Of a DNA stretch of 64,000 nucleotides, positions 1-12,972 are shown one piece after another (within the stretch, counting starts at the first letter, position 1; every line of letters starts with the position of its first letter). The notes beneath the pieces were generated by a model. It searched no databases and had not been told where the DNA came from. It saw only the letters and a program-made list of their open reading frames with translations. Both the position numbers and the translations under genes were made by a program. This DNA comes from Sindora glabra (taxonomy: Eukaryota > Streptophyta > Magnoliopsida > Fabales > Fabaceae), in assembly GCA_020226215.1 (NCBI GenBank), contig CM035235.1:67977283-68041282 (forward strand), written 5' to 3'.

Positions 1-1127
1 GCCAAAACATAATTTTTTACAATAAAATAAATAAATAAGTAAAAATAATAAAAATTATGTATAATAATAATTTTTATATAATAATGTAGAAATAGAAAGC
101 AATATGATATTATATTTGAATAATAATTTCATATATATAATAATTAAAATAAAAATAATATATTATATTTACACTATATATATAATTAAAACAATTTATA
201 TAAATTTATGCCTAAAATTCTACTATTTTCTCGTTAATTACTCTTTTAAACTATTTTTTGTGTCTATACTATATTGATTGCACAATAAGTTTGAAGTGAA
301 ACTGTTCTCTTTATTTTTTTATTTTGATATTTTTTATAATTTTCAAAAATTTATTTTTGAAATTTAAAAATCATTAATTTTTTTCATTTTTAAAATGAAA
401 ATTTTTACTTTCCTTCTTAACAAATTAGTGAAGATTTTTAAGGTATGTGAGTTCTTGTCCTCACATGTGGTTGTCTTAGTCTTCTTTGTTTTAAAAGCGG
501 TAACTTGCTAGTCTAGTTTAATACAATGAAACTATAGTTTGATACTCATGTTAATTCATTTTAAGTATATTTTATTATAAATCATACATTTTTTGTTGAA
601 ATATATTTTTTTACAAAAAAAATTATTTATTTTTATATAAGTAAAAGACTAATACCATTCATATAATATAATTTATAATAGATAAAATAATGTATGACAT
701 TATAATAATAAAAAAAATCTTTCTCTGAACACATGTAATTACGAGTAACTATAATATTTCAGTATTAAGTTCGGATTAGCATGCTTTGCTTTAGTCCTTG
801 GGTGTCATTTATTTTATTAGAAAGTATTTCTTATGAATTACCAATTATTTGGTGGTTGGGTGTGTTTTTCCTTGGAGCAAGCTATTTGGATATGTATGCA
901 TTACGTTTATGCCAAGTTATTTGATAATTTGATAGTATTTCTTTATTAATGTGCTTTTTGGCCCTATTTATCCATTTCCTTTCGTATTGAATTACCAACT
1001 TTTTGCCTTTCGTATGATAGTCTTGAAAAATTATTTTGCTGTATTTTCAAGATTAATTTTTTTACTGTTATAAATAAATTTGGATTTTTTCTGCTATAAA
1101 ACTATTAATTTTTTTCTTCTTGTAGTC
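1..1127. other. AT-rich sequence with no recognised gene
   Basis: Very AT-rich DNA with short A and T runs. No supported coding region, RNA gene or clear terminal repeat was seen. It lies upstream of the CACTA-type transposase remnant and could hold that element's missing left end, but no CACTA terminus is recognisable here. Confidence 0.6.
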
Positions 1128-4100
1128 ATGAATAAAAACAAATAGCCCAAAAGCTCTAAGAAAAAAATATTTGAAACATAAAAAGACATTAGTCATCCAA
1201 GCAGATACATAAGCAGATACCTAGCTAGATACACAGCTAGATGCACCACTGGATACACAACTAGATGCACATTAAGATACATAACCAGATGCCCAGCCTG
1301 ATACACAAATTGATACCCAGCCATCTTAACCTTCTTAGCTTAAGACCAAACAAAGAACTCATTAGACATGCCAAGTGATTCGTAAAAATCAAACTATTAC
1401 TACTTTTCAACTGATCTTATTATAGTATCTTATTTGTAGTAACTTTTTTAAGTTTAAATGATGTACAGATATTGATGGTATTATTACAACATAAAAACTC
1501 AAGGTTGAAAAGGTGTGGAAAATAAAAAAAGGACAAAAAGTGATTATTGACTTTGATAGATATGGCCGCCCTATAGGAGAATCAGGAGGCTTATTTTCAG
1601 GAGTAATAGGCCAGTTGGCTAGGAATAGCAAGCGATTTCCCATAAACTTCAAAAACTGGAAAGCAGTGCCTTACATAATTAATAATGATTATTTTAATAG
1701 AATGGTCCAGGTAAACATATTTTCATTCTTTTATGTAGATTTTTTTTTATTCAAATCCATTATTTTAGATTTAACTTTTATTCATTTTCCTTTCTTTAGC
1801 AGCCTCGATTTTTTTTTCTAGATGATGATGAAGGAAGGAATTGGACAATTAAAGCAATTGGCAATGAATGGAGGGATTATAGGGGAAGACTTTATGACAA
1901 ACATTACGATGCTAGTCTATCAAATGTGGTATCAAATTGTCCAAAAGGTATTTCTCATGATCAATGGATTGGTTTGATCAATATTCATGATGATAAGAAG
2001 CACAAGGTAGTAACATTATCTTCTATTATATACCTCATTCTATATACACTGGTATTTCTAATATATAATTTTAGTTTGCCTTGGTGTAGGAAATGTGTAA
2101 GAGGAATGCTATCAATAGGAGCAAGCAAACAATACCACATGTTAGTGGTTCAAAAAGCTTAGCTAAGAAATGGCATTCAATGGTATTTTATCTTTCTTTA
2201 CTCTATTAATTTCTTTGTTTTTACATAAATATTTATGATGGTAATTAAAGTGAGGTATGGAAGTGGCATGATTTTAACTGAAGTTACCTCATATCATTGT
2301 CTCTATGGTTTCTTTCTTTTGCTTCCTTTCGTTCAAATAAATGGTTGTAAGATTATTACTTCATATTTCCCCCGCTAACTCACAATTTTGGGCTGAATCC
2401 TTTTTCCACTTCTTGCTTCTCAAATTTTCATCCTTTCTTATTTGTTTCTTTCTTTTTGTTGATGTCAAGTTTGCAAAAGGTTTCTTAGATAAGATGACAT
2501 TTATTTGATTTGTCATCTAATGAAGCCTTTTGTGAATTTGATATTGGTATTATGAGAAAATTGGTGCCTATTGATTGAGGTTCAAAGTGCTTATTGGCAT
2601 TATGAAGCCTTTCCCATTACGAAAGTTTTAAAATTTGGAATTTGGAGGTAGTATATATATAGTTATGAAATAGGGTTTCACATTCCCACGCAAGTTCTAA
2701 ATTATGATTGATAGTGGAGTATTGTTGTTGAAAATCACACTACAAAATAGCACTACCATGCTAACACTAGGTTTTTGCTATGATTTTATTTCGTTAAATT
2801 AAATGAATATTTAGCTGTAAGTTTTCATTATGTATCCAAACTTATTCCTATTTTATCTAATAGGAAGTTAAGGCTAGTCATCTTATTGGTCATGGAGAAT
2901 TATGGGATGCTACTCATAAAAGGGCAAATGGATCTTATGTTAATGAAGTTGTTGCTGCAGTAGGGGTAATTACAAAATAGACATAAGCTAAATTATTTAG
3001 TTGAAAGATCTAACTTATAATGGTTTTACAGGCTAAAATAAATGCATATTTAAGTCAATAAGATATCTCCCAAGCTGCTACTATATCACCTGATGATGCT
3101 CTTGGAAAGGTATTAGGGAAGAAGCACTCTAGTCGAGTTAGAGGTCTAGGCTTTGGCCCTTGTCCTTCTTTAGTATTTGAATGTGCTGCAGGATATTTTA
3201 AAGGAATGAAAAGTGGTTTAAATTCCAAATTACAAGAGGAGGTTAATACTCTTAAATCTTAAGTGACTGCTTTGTAAAACTTTTTAAAGGACTATTTTCA
3301 GGAAAAATAAGGAGGATTACTTGTAGCACTTTGCACTACATTGGGTGTTTCTCAAGAGGTTAGTTAAGTAATATAATATTTTCTTAAATTATTTGTAATG
3401 TCTCTATTTATCTACTATGTGAACATATTTTATTGATACTATTTTTTATGAATTAATGATTGATGCAAGTAAAATTGAATAATGATATTATTAACTTGTT
3501 CAGCTTGAAATGAAGTTTGAAAAGCTACTAATTATGTGCCTTTTGGTTGTTTACTAAATTGCATCATATAATTTTATTTTATTTGCTGGTGACTAGTCTG
3601 AAGCGGTGTATTTTGGGCGGTTCTGAATTGCTTCCTTTAAGTGAGAGTCATATTGCTTTTTTGTTTATGTTTGTGTTGCTTGTTCAATGCTTCTCATTTC
3701 TCTGTCCTAGTCTTTTTCAAATTGTGGTGCTATTTTATCCGTTTATGTATTCCGTTCCTAATTGCATCTCTCATTTAGTTATGTTGGTGTTGTTCAATTT
3801 TATGCCATTTTGTTTTGCCCTGTTAATGTTTTTCTAGACATCAAATTTTGGTTTTGTTAATTCTGTATTTTGTCATTTTTTGCTATTTATTTGGTTATTT
3901 CATTTGCTATATGTAATTCAGATTGACATTAATTTCCTTTGCTGATTTTTTGCCTTTTTATTCTGTTTACTAATTCAATTATTTCTCGTTTGTATACATT
4001 TATATATCAAAGAGAGCTAATACCCTTATTTTGCAATTGTTCAAATTTGGGAATTAAAGAAAAAAAATTAGCAAAAGTATAAGCATAAAGGAAAGTCTTA

Positions 4101-4386
4101 AATCAAAATATTTCTAGTATTATTGTAAGAATTTTAATACTATTGTTGAAGTCACCTTTTTCATTTTAGCATCTATTAATCTATATTGTCTTATAAGTTA
4201 ATATCAGTTTTGCAAGTTGACTAATTGTGTTATATTTATTGTCATCAACCAAGTGATAAGGCAAGTGAGCAAAATCAAGACCTATCTATGGAAATAAAAT
4301 CATTTGGAGTTAGTGCCCATGACGAGGATTTTGCTAATGTTGAAAAGGATGATTTTGATGATGTAGCAAGTTTAGATGATATCTAG
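1128..4386 (+). pseudogene. CACTA (En/Spm) TnpA-like transposase, Transposase_24/Ptta family, multi-exon, decayed
   Basis: Remnant of the accessory transposase of a plant CACTA element, which would bind subterminal repeats during transposition. Visible exons: about 1128-1370 (basic start plus a tetrapeptide repeat), about 1511-1710 (DFDRYGRPIGESGG, then LARNSKRFPI), 1801-2006 (LDDDEGRNWTIKAIGNEWRDY and CPKGISHDQW), 2090-2182 (RNAINRSKQTIPHVSGSKS), 2864-2965 (ASHLIGHGELWDATHKRANGS), 3032-about 3300 (LGFGPCPS), and an acidic last exon about 4250-4386 ending in TAG. The internal introns have GT-AG ends. This order of motifs is the Transposase_24/Ptta-En/Spm signature. In-frame stops in the first exon and in exon 6 (AYLSQ then TAA) show it is dead. 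Several stops are CAA/CAG to TAA/TAG changes. The partner TnpD/Tnp2 transposase is not in the window. Confidence 0.75.
1202..1321 (+). repeat. 12-bp minisatellite, 10 units, in the CACTA transposase first exon
   Basis: Ten consecutive 12-bp units of the type (C/T)AGATACACAGC fill exactly 120 bp. In one frame they read as a four-residue Asp-Thr/Ala-Gln-X repeat. Three units carry TAA and one TAG where the repeat expects CAA/CAG, and a fifth stop is seen as TAA after a His codon. The unit length keeps frame, so the array was probably a low-complexity linker in the living protein. Confidence 0.7.
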
Positions 4387-4739
4387 AGCTTTTTGGTATT
4401 TTATATATGACAAAACAAGGATGCATTATTAGTTATCCTATTTTGTTAGTTTTTAGGATGATTTTGTTGAAAATGCTAGTTTAAACAATATCTAGCACTT
4501 CTTATTCTATTTTGTATTTGGCAAAACTTTTATAGAATATAAAATAATTATGAAATTATGTTAATGAAAGTGCATTTTGGAATTTGTTAGTTTTGATATG
4601 TTTTTAGCAAGATATTTTTATTTGCTTGATTTAAAAAGGAATTTTAATAGTTAAAATATTAGTGAAAGTTAAAATTTTTATTAAATTAAAAATAAGAATT
4701 TTTACTATAAAATGTGATGCTTATAGCTTTTATTAAATT

Positions 4740-5490
4740 AAAATTAACAAAATTTATAATTAATTAGTGACGGTTTTAACCTTTACTAAAGGAAAAGTTA
4801 AAATTTTTATAGTAAATTAGTGATAGTTTTGACCCTTGCTAAGTTGTAAGTTAAAATTTTAGAAATCAATTAGTGATGGTTTTGACCCTTGTTAACTTAT
4901 AAGTTAAAATTTTAAAAATCAATTAGCGATGGTTTTAACTCTTACTAAATTGAAGGTTGAAATTTTAGTAATTAATTAGTGACGGTTATAACCTCTGTTA
5001 AACAAATTAAGTAAAAAAATCTTATGTTCATTTAGTGATGATTTTAACCCCTACTAAGTTAAAAATAAAAATTAATTTTGTGACAGTTATGCTAGTGGTT
5101 AAAAAAACTGTCACAAAATTTTGTGATAGTTTTAACCCCTACTAACTTATAAGTTAAAATTTTAAGAATTAATTAGCGACGGTTTTAACTCCTACTAAAT
5201 TGAAGGTTGAAATTTTAGCAATTAATTAGTGACGATTATAACCTCTGCTAAATGAATTAAGTAAAAAAATATTATGTTCATTTAGTGACAGTTTTAACTC
5301 CTGCTAAGTTAAAAGCAAAAATTAATTTTGTGACGGTTATGCCAGCGGTTAAAAAAATTATCGCAAAAAGGTAATGCAGTAGTCACTTCTATAATAGTCA
5401 AGGAAACTGCCGTTAATCACTTTGTAGGGGTTAAAACCGTCGTAAAATTTATCATAAAACCATCACAATTATAACCAATTTTTTATAGTA
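4740..5490 (+). mobile_element. Subterminal repeat array and right end of CACTA element
   Basis: At least eight diverged copies of a motif close to TTAGTGACGGTTTTAACCC, spaced by AAGTTAAAATTTTA-like linkers, run in one orientation. Two inverted copies occur near 5400-5470 (GGGGTTAAAACCGTCG). The stretch ends in TTTTTTATAGTA, a decayed version of the CACTA inverted terminus (expected TTTTTGTAGTG). Such arrays are the transposase-binding sites of CACTA elements. The array follows the transposase remnant directly, so both probably belong to one element whose left end is unseen or outside the window. Confidence 0.65.
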
Positions 5491-6418
5491 TGGGATCAAA
5501 TCCAAGAAGTAGAAAGGCAGAATTTTTGAGTAATATCATATATCATTTAAGTTAAATGCTCTTAGCGCTTACAGAAAGAATTTTAAATTTCTGTTTCTGT
5601 TCTTTGGAGGCATTGAACTATAATTTTGTTGAGAAATCGCAGGAGATATGACTGTAATCATGTAGAATTATTACAATATGTATCTGCCATATTTAGCATT
5701 TAACAGTCTATGAATAAAGAAGCTATTTCAGCATCCTTTGGATTATTTATAATTTTGATAGCAATTCACAAGCTCAGCCTGACACTATGCTAGTTTAGAT
5801 GAATTGGCATTTGAGAGTCTTGGATGATCAGATGATGTAGAAGCTTAGTAGTTTATGCAGACATGCAACAGTAAGGATAGTGAAAGGAGCTTAAATAGAC
5901 ATGCAAAGGAAGACAATCAGTTTAGTCATGGACTAGAGTTAGAAAAACCAGAAGTAGATGAGCAATCATGATTTCCTTCGGTGAACAGATCGTTCCGGTT
6001 TTGTAATTTTTCAAAAGAATAATTTTTTTATGTCAAACAAATCAATGACCACCTCCATTAGATTAGTGCTACTGCTGTAATTCAATTGATCATTCATTAA
6101 CAAAATGACAAAAAGTACTAACTAGATTCATTTATATATACACAGAAAGAAATAGGTGTGTTAAATAGCTGGTCAATTATAGTCAGAAATATTATTTGGG
6201 TCTATGGATTTTAGATTACCCATTTCCGAATCTAAAAATGTTAATTTATAGTAATGTTATTGAAATCTCTACTTCTCATATAATTAGAATATAATTTTTC
6301 TACCTTATGCATTTCTTCCATTGATTTACCAAAAAATATAAAACAAAAAAAAGTACAATGAGGCATTATTTGATGGGCACAGGTCAACCCTAGGTTAATT
6401 AGATTAATATACTTCTCC
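5491..6418. other. No recognised gene
   Basis: Ordinary AT-rich sequence between the CACTA right end and the next MITE. Reading frames are short and frequently stopped. No motif was recognised. Confidence 0.5.
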
Positions 6419-6426
6419 GTGCGATC

Positions 6427-7484
6427 CAGTGGTGGGGCCGAGAATTTCGGCTTTAGATGCATACTAAAAAATTAATAATCATAATTTTTTTTAATAATTT
6501 TAATCAAAGGTATTTTAATTCTATAAAAAATTTAAATATAAAAATTACAAAAATATTAAATAAAATTATAAAAAAATTTATAAAAAATTATTGAAACTTA
6601 TTATAAAAGTTGTTGCACAAAAATTATTTAGACTTTTACATAAAAGTTAAAAAAAATTCATAAATATAATCAACTTAATAAAATTTATATGTATGTATAC
6701 TTTTTTTAAAAAAATAATTACTATAAAAATTTTGGATGATAAAATTAAAATAGAAGTAAATGACAATTCTACTGTTATTATATTATGTGTAGAGTATAAA
6801 TAAAAAATATAACATTAAAGTTATAATAGTCATAACAATTACATAAGTTATTCAAAATTTTATAAAAAATTATAATAAAAATCTATAAAATTTGTAAAAA
6901 GATAATTACGTTAATAAAATTCATATGTGTGTATTTGTATTTACATGTATAAAGGTTTTATTGTAAAAACTTAAAACGATAAAATCAAAATAGATAATAA
7001 GTAAAGTAAGTGCTAATTCTTGTTTAATTATATTGTTTGTGTAATGTAAATAAGCACATATGAATTTTAGTGCATATAATTTATTTTTAAAAGTAAGATT
7101 AGAGAAAATGGAAGTGAAAAAAATATTTTGTAAGCCATATAGGTTTTTTATTTCAACTAATTATATAATTCTATAAAATATTTTTAAGGTATAATATAAT
7201 AAAATATTTATATTTAGCCAAAAAGAGATAGATAAAAAATTAATATATAAATTGTTTACAATTTTTAATTATAGAAGAATTGTAATTTTATATTTTGTAT
7301 TTGTATCTCTACATTTTCTATAAAATTTATTATTATTAAATAGGTACATAATTTTCTTATCATAATTGTGTGTATTTTAAAATTTTAGGAGATCAAAGTG
7401 TATAATAATACACATAGATATGTATAAAAAAAAGGACCGAATTTTAGAGGCCAAATCCACCCCAAGACTCTAGCTCCACCGTTG
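6427..7484. mobile_element. AT-rich MITE candidate, hAT-type ends
   Basis: The ends are inverted: left begins CAGTGGTGGGGC and the right end reads, on the other strand, CAACGGTGGAGC. The 8 bp before the left end (GTGCGATC, 6419-6426) and after the right end (ATGCCATC, 7485-7492) match at 6 of 8 positions, consistent with an old 8-bp hAT-type target duplication. The 1058-bp interior is almost pure A/T with repeated ATAAAAATT motifs and codes for nothing recognisable. Confidence 0.5.
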
Positions 7485-7492
7485 ATGCCATC

Positions 7493-8140
7493 TAGTCTAG
7501 GAACTAACTAAATAACTGAAAAGGCTTCTCTTAACATAAAACCTTATTAATCTTAATGTATCCAATGTGTTCATGAACCTAAACTAGTACACTGTGTTAT
7601 AAGCCAACAAAGACTCGTTGATTTGCACTCCATAATATTTTTCATCCCTGAAGTCAATTGTTGTACGTTCATTGAGAGAACGATGTTGCGGTTCTATCAT
7701 ATTTGATCCCATGAGCTTCCTCTTCTTATAGTTGGCCTTAAAGCAAGCTTGCCTTGGACTTCTTCTCTTTCTGTTCTTGGTAGTGTTTTTAAACAAATAA
7801 GAATTAACTTAATTATTGTAATCATGGGCAACAGAGTAATAAAGGGAAATATAAAAAAAATTATTATTAAATTGTTCTTTCAATAATTGGAAACGTGGGG
7901 GATCCACAAGCATATAAAATTACATATACCATTGGATATACATAGGACATGGCACTTAAAGTTGAATAGGCATAATAATAAGTGATTGGCGCAAAAGGTT
8001 TACTTCATTTTCATTTTTTTACTTCTTTAAAATACATGCTTCATTCCAATTTTTAGTCTTTTATTATTGCAAGACAATCTATTAGTGTGAACTTTAATAA
8101 TCATATTTGATAATGATTAATTTTAGTTTTGTAACTTGTG
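7493..8140. other. No recognised gene
   Basis: A 70-codon frame on the minus strand near 7584-7796 is rich in Lys and Arg but matches no family I recognise. The rest is AT-rich. It may be residue of the second CACTA element, whose end follows. Confidence 0.4.
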
Positions 8141-8954
8141 ATAGGGAAGAATTGATGATGAAAATGATGTGAAAGAATTTCATGACCTAGATGTAGAGGA
8201 TATCTAAATTTCTTCATGCTAGTAATGTATAAAAGTTTACAAAAAAATTATCTTTTGAATTTTTATTATATGAATTTTTTTATCTGAATTAATGAACAAA
8301 TAGATATCATTTTTTGAAATTTCATTTTTACTTTAAATTTTCATATGTTTTTATATTAAAAATTTGATTTAAAATTTATGACAATTGAAATATTAATATT
8401 TCAATTTATGCATATTATCATTATTTAAAATAAAAAAATTAGATGCACTAATGTTCAAAGATAACAAGGTTAAAATGGTTGCCTAAATACAAATAAACAA
8501 TAGCCAAAATGTCTTGCCAAAGGTAAAAATATTTCTTATTTTTTTATAGGCAACAGTTGTTAAATATGAAGTATAATTGTTGCTTATAGTAAAAAATAGA
8601 CAATGATAAAAAAATCATTGCTAAATTGAAATAAAATTAGTGCTTATACTCTAAAATGGGTAAAAACTATTGTTGAATATAAAAGGAAAACTATTACCTT
8701 TACCCTATCATAAGCATTGGTAAAAAATTATTACTTTAGAGAAGGAAAAAAACCATTGCTTGTAGTAGTAATATAGGTAAGGAATTCTAAAAAGTGTTGC
8801 TAAAAGTTAAAAAAAAAAAAGAAAAACATTACCTTTAAAAAAGTAATGTTCAAGAAAACAATATTCGAAAAATTTTGTCTATTCTTTAGGCAACATTTTT
8901 TGAACTTTAGGCAATAAATTTTTGTTTTTGCTATATATAAAAAATATTGTGGTG
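8141..8954 (+). mobile_element. Second CACTA-like remnant: transposase tail plus subterminal repeats and end
   Basis: Positions 8141-8208 encode a short acidic tail ending in Asp-Ile-stop. It resembles the last exon of the transposase at 1.1-4.4 kb (Asp-Asp-Ile-stop). From about 8430 a different subterminal repeat follows, with motifs such as GGCAACA, CCATTGCT and ATTACCTTTACC in both orientations. The end at 8954 reads AATATTGTGGTG, whose complement begins CACCACAATATT, close to a CACTA terminus. Gene and array appear to be the 3' part of a second, distinct CACTA-like element with most of its coding region missing. Confidence 0.5.
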
Positions 8955-11900
8955 AGATCTACTTTCATTGAATTAATGAACTTTTTATTTCTATTTTTAA
9001 TTTGAATAATTAAAATAAGAATGGAGAGGTGTCATATATGAATCACCTTCATTGCTAAAAAGCCATACATGAGTGCTGCAAATTCATTTTTTTAAATATA
9101 ATTTTACTTTATCCCACACATACATATTTGTGTCGCATAAAAAAATTAAGATAAATAGTGAGAGAAAAGAGGTTTTTACTAGAACAAAAAGGAAAAAGGT
9201 GGAAAAGTTGGTTAAAAGTAGAATTTCATGTGTATTTTTTGTTTTTGAGAGTAAAATAAGAATTTTTTTAAACTAGCGTAACATATTTGCCACGGGACTC
9301 TCACACAATACATTAAAACCAATTTCTACACTGTTTATTAGAAAAATAGACTAAAATATATTATACGAGATATAAGAAAATTCACAAATGTTGCAAAATA
9401 GGAATATGCTGATACGTTACTTGTAGTTTAACTTTCGTCTAGAATTGAATATTAACCCAATAAAATCATGTTTTATATAAATATGATTAATACAAAATAT
9501 AGCACAATTCTTCCTCTCTCTTTAACAATATTATACTCAAGCATATATAGAAAGGGATTACATGAAGTATGGACTTACTTTAATATGCATATATCGAGGT
9601 TATCATTGTGAGGAGAGAATACACTATTACTAGACTTGCAGGAGCTGACACACCAAGCTTTTTGCTTTCCTATCTCTCAAAGGTTGACGTCTACTTTTAA
9701 GAGTGAATTCCTTGTCGTAAGTTTTCCTTCTTATTCCCTATTCGATTCCATTTTTATGATTCTCTTTCGCTCTAAAAAATGGGTCAAGAAATGTCCAAAT
9801 AATTTGGATTCAAATATTGTAATAGATTAATTTCTTTAGAAATCAATCATCGATTTAAATACAAACAAAAAAAATAATCCTACATTTTTTTTAATTTCTT
9901 TCCCTTAAGAAAGTTAATGTGCAAATAACATAGAAATAGACTGAGTTCATTGAATAATGCATCACAACGCTCAATATGTGAGACATTATGGCCAAATGAG
10001 GATTGGCAAAGTAACTTTCACTTTATAATGAGGCATTGCTTTCTCTGTGTTTATTGTTAAAATCACAGGTATTTAAGACTATAAATAAAAGTATCATCGG
10101 TGATAACAAAAACTCTAAACAAATTTTTACTGTAGGTTTCTCCCAAAGATTTGAATCCATAAGGGGCACTGACACTGTTTTTCCCCCACTTTTTTTAACA
10201 GAGGCAGAAACCTATGCAAGTTGAACTAACCTAAAAAAGTAAAGTTGGAAACCTACAAAACTATTTGACTTGAAAATCAGTCAATAAAATTCCATGAAAA
10301 ATGGGCAAGTTTCGATTTGAAATACAATATGACTATGGAATGGCATACTATTACGCTCCATGATACATCTTTTCTATATTTGAATTTGGCATTACAAAGA
10401 AACAAATTATGCTCGGAAGATCCCTCATAAATAAAAACTGAACACATATGTAATACATCCAAACAACAAGCTGTTACTCAGGATTTAATCCAAGAAGGGG
10501 TAAATAAAGTATACAAACTTTTGTAAATCAAAAGCAATGTAATGGGTTTTAATAAATCACCAACAATCAATTTAGAGTTGAAAATAAGGAAATAATAATA
10601 ATTGTAGCAATAGTCAACTTGAAATGAATCAAGTATGGCACAATTATAATTAAACAAGGCACAATGCAAACAAATAAAGAGATAGGGATAGAGAGGATCA
10701 AACACAATTTATAGTGGTTTAATTTTAAAGATCCAATATTTTGAAGAGTATATTCACCATCAAGCCTATTTAACTTAGATTTGGGAAGGAAATCTACTAT
10801 CTCTTCAAGTTCAAAGGCATATGAAGAAGTCATAGCACAATTCTCAGATTTCTATCCAATTCTTTTGAGATTTCTCTCTCAAAATTTTAATTTATCAAGA
10901 GATCCTACACTTTGAAAGTTCCTAGGGATACCTCATGCTAATATAAAGCAATTAAATGATTTGGAAGTAGAAGAATGGCTCACAAACTCCAAAAGTTAGA
11001 ATATACATGAAAAGCTAAACAAAGAAATTTAATCTTATGGGTTCAAGGGATTTTCAAGATAAAATGAGAAAGAAAAGAATATCTTTGTTTTTTGTAGCAG
11101 TGAAAATTCTTTTATGTATTTTCAAATTGATTTCTAGTTTTTATATAGAAGTTAGAAGGTTTAAAAATTCGTTACTCACAAAATATAATTATTATAAAGT
11201 AGTTGGAGTTTGGTGAATCAATTGATCAATCGATTTACTCGACCCTCAAAAATTTGAAAATATGATGTGAATTAATTAGTCAATTGATTTATTTAACTAT
11301 AAATTAGAAAATATTGTATAGTGAATCAATTTACCTAAAACTTAATTTAGCTTTGGATGTGTAGAATCAATTGATCAATTGATTTTGTTTTAGTAGAAAT
11401 TCAATTTTGAATAAGGATTATTAGGTATGGAATTAATTTGTCAATTGATTCAATGATGCTTGATTTTGAATTTTGAAACTCAAAATTGATTGATTTCCTT
11501 GATTTTCAAATTTTTGAAAATGATCTTCATAAAAACATAGTTTTCTTCTCGGAAAAGATTCCAACATTTATTAGAAATTATTTTGACACAAATTTTAATT
11601 TGATAAACATATTTTCTCATGAAATAATATTTGAACCTATTAAAAGAAATTCTTCTTGTACAAATCGTTTTAAGATTTTAATTAAAATTCTCAATGGTCT
11701 TTAATCTTCATTTTTTGTATTCAAGGACAATGAGTGTTTTCTTATCAAATTTAAGAAGCTCAAAATGTGTTGTTATTATTAAAACACTTCTAAATGGAAT
11801 TAAGTTCAAAATATAGAATCTTACAAAATTTCATCCTAAAAAAAGAAAAAAAAATTTAGGAAGTGGAAATTACCAACTTTCTAAAGGAATATTTGGCTTG

Positions 11901-12811
11901 GAATATTTGGGAATGGGAAAAGCATTCTTGAAAAACTGCATGAACTCGATTTGCTTAGCTCTAAGAAGCCTTAGAGAATGCGTTCGCCTGTTGTGCCTTG
12001 TTGGCCAACCAAAACCAAAACCAAATTTGCAGTTCATCGGCGCATCAGTTGATAAAATCACTTCAGTCGTCAGTTGTAATCTTATTAATCGCCCAATCAT
12101 CCACTTCTTTAATTTCACTATTTTCATGCAAATTTAGTTTCTTATTGGTCAGCATCAATGAAGGGCCTTATCGTCAACCACTGTCATCCTAATCAAATAA
12201 TGCAAAAATTGGAACCAACAGTGAGAAATTTCTCATGCACATGTGGCGCTGCTATTGGAAAATAAAATAACAGGCTACAGTACCCAAGAGATCTTCTATT
12301 TTTGATGGGAAAATAAAAGATGTAATTGATTCATTTGTCAATATTTTCAATTAAAGTTTTAATTTATTCAAAAATTTTATATACAAATAAAATATATTAC
12401 ATTATATTTATATTACTTTGTAATATTAATCTTTAAACTGTAAATAATACAAGAAGACTTGAAGAAAGAAAAATAAAAAATATGTAATTGAGTAAATAAA
12501 AAAAGGGAAATAGTAGGTTAAATGTTAAGTAATAAGAGTTATAAATATAATATATAACTATTTAATTTAATTTTTATTTTTTATAAAATATGTTTTAATA
12601 AAAATAAAATATATTATGTTATATTAATCATATTGATTAAAATATAATTTACATCAAAGGTTAAAAAGAAAGTGACTAAAGGTAAAAATTAGTAAATAAA
12701 TGTAAAGAATTGGAGAAAATTTGAATGAAAAGTTGATACGTTTTCAAAAAATAATAATAATAAAAAAGAAGAAGCATGGCTCACCAAAAGAACATAAGCA
12801 AAATTGATTGG
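8955..12811. other. Gene-poor stretch with degenerate repeats
   Basis: No supported gene. Around 11215-11480 the palindrome-rich motif AATCAATTGATCAATTGATT recurs at least three times. The 10.7-11.2 kb part reads like decayed repetitive DNA, with a TTTATAGTGG motif of a kind common in plant repeats. A slightly GC-richer patch at 11.90-12.18 kb has overlapping short frames on both strands but no recognisable protein family. Confidence 0.5.
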
Positions 12812-12972
12812 TACTGAGGCCCAAACTTTGAACCCAATATCATCGTGCACCAATCAAATCCAAATTTGACCCAGACAAGGTGAAATGAAAAAAATACAAC
12901 GGAAGCTTTTAGTATTAATCCTGGGTCCCGTGGCTGTGGGTTATGGCCCACCACACCTCCGCTAGGCCACTC
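12812..12972 (-). mobile_element. tRNA-related SINE candidate, copy 1
   Basis: Read on the minus strand, it begins GAGTGGCCTAGCGGAGG, which fits the polymerase III A box (TRGCNNAGYNGG). GTGGGCCATAACCCACAG follows, and about 130 bp later GGGTTCAAAGTTTGGGCC, a B-box-like sequence. A second copy with the same opening, the same CCATAACCCACAG block and the same TTTGGGCCTCAGT end lies at 53664-53738. Sharing of these blocks between unlinked places supports a short interspersed family. A poly-A or T tail and target duplication were not resolved. Confidence 0.5.

Noticed and set aside
2727..2745. CACTACAAAATAG as a CACTA left terminus
   Set aside because: It lies within an intron of the transposase remnant and is not followed by the matching subterminal repeats.
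3547..3837. 96-codon plus frame rich in Phe and Leu
   Set aside because: T-rich composition in an intron or spacer of the CACTA remnant; no motif.
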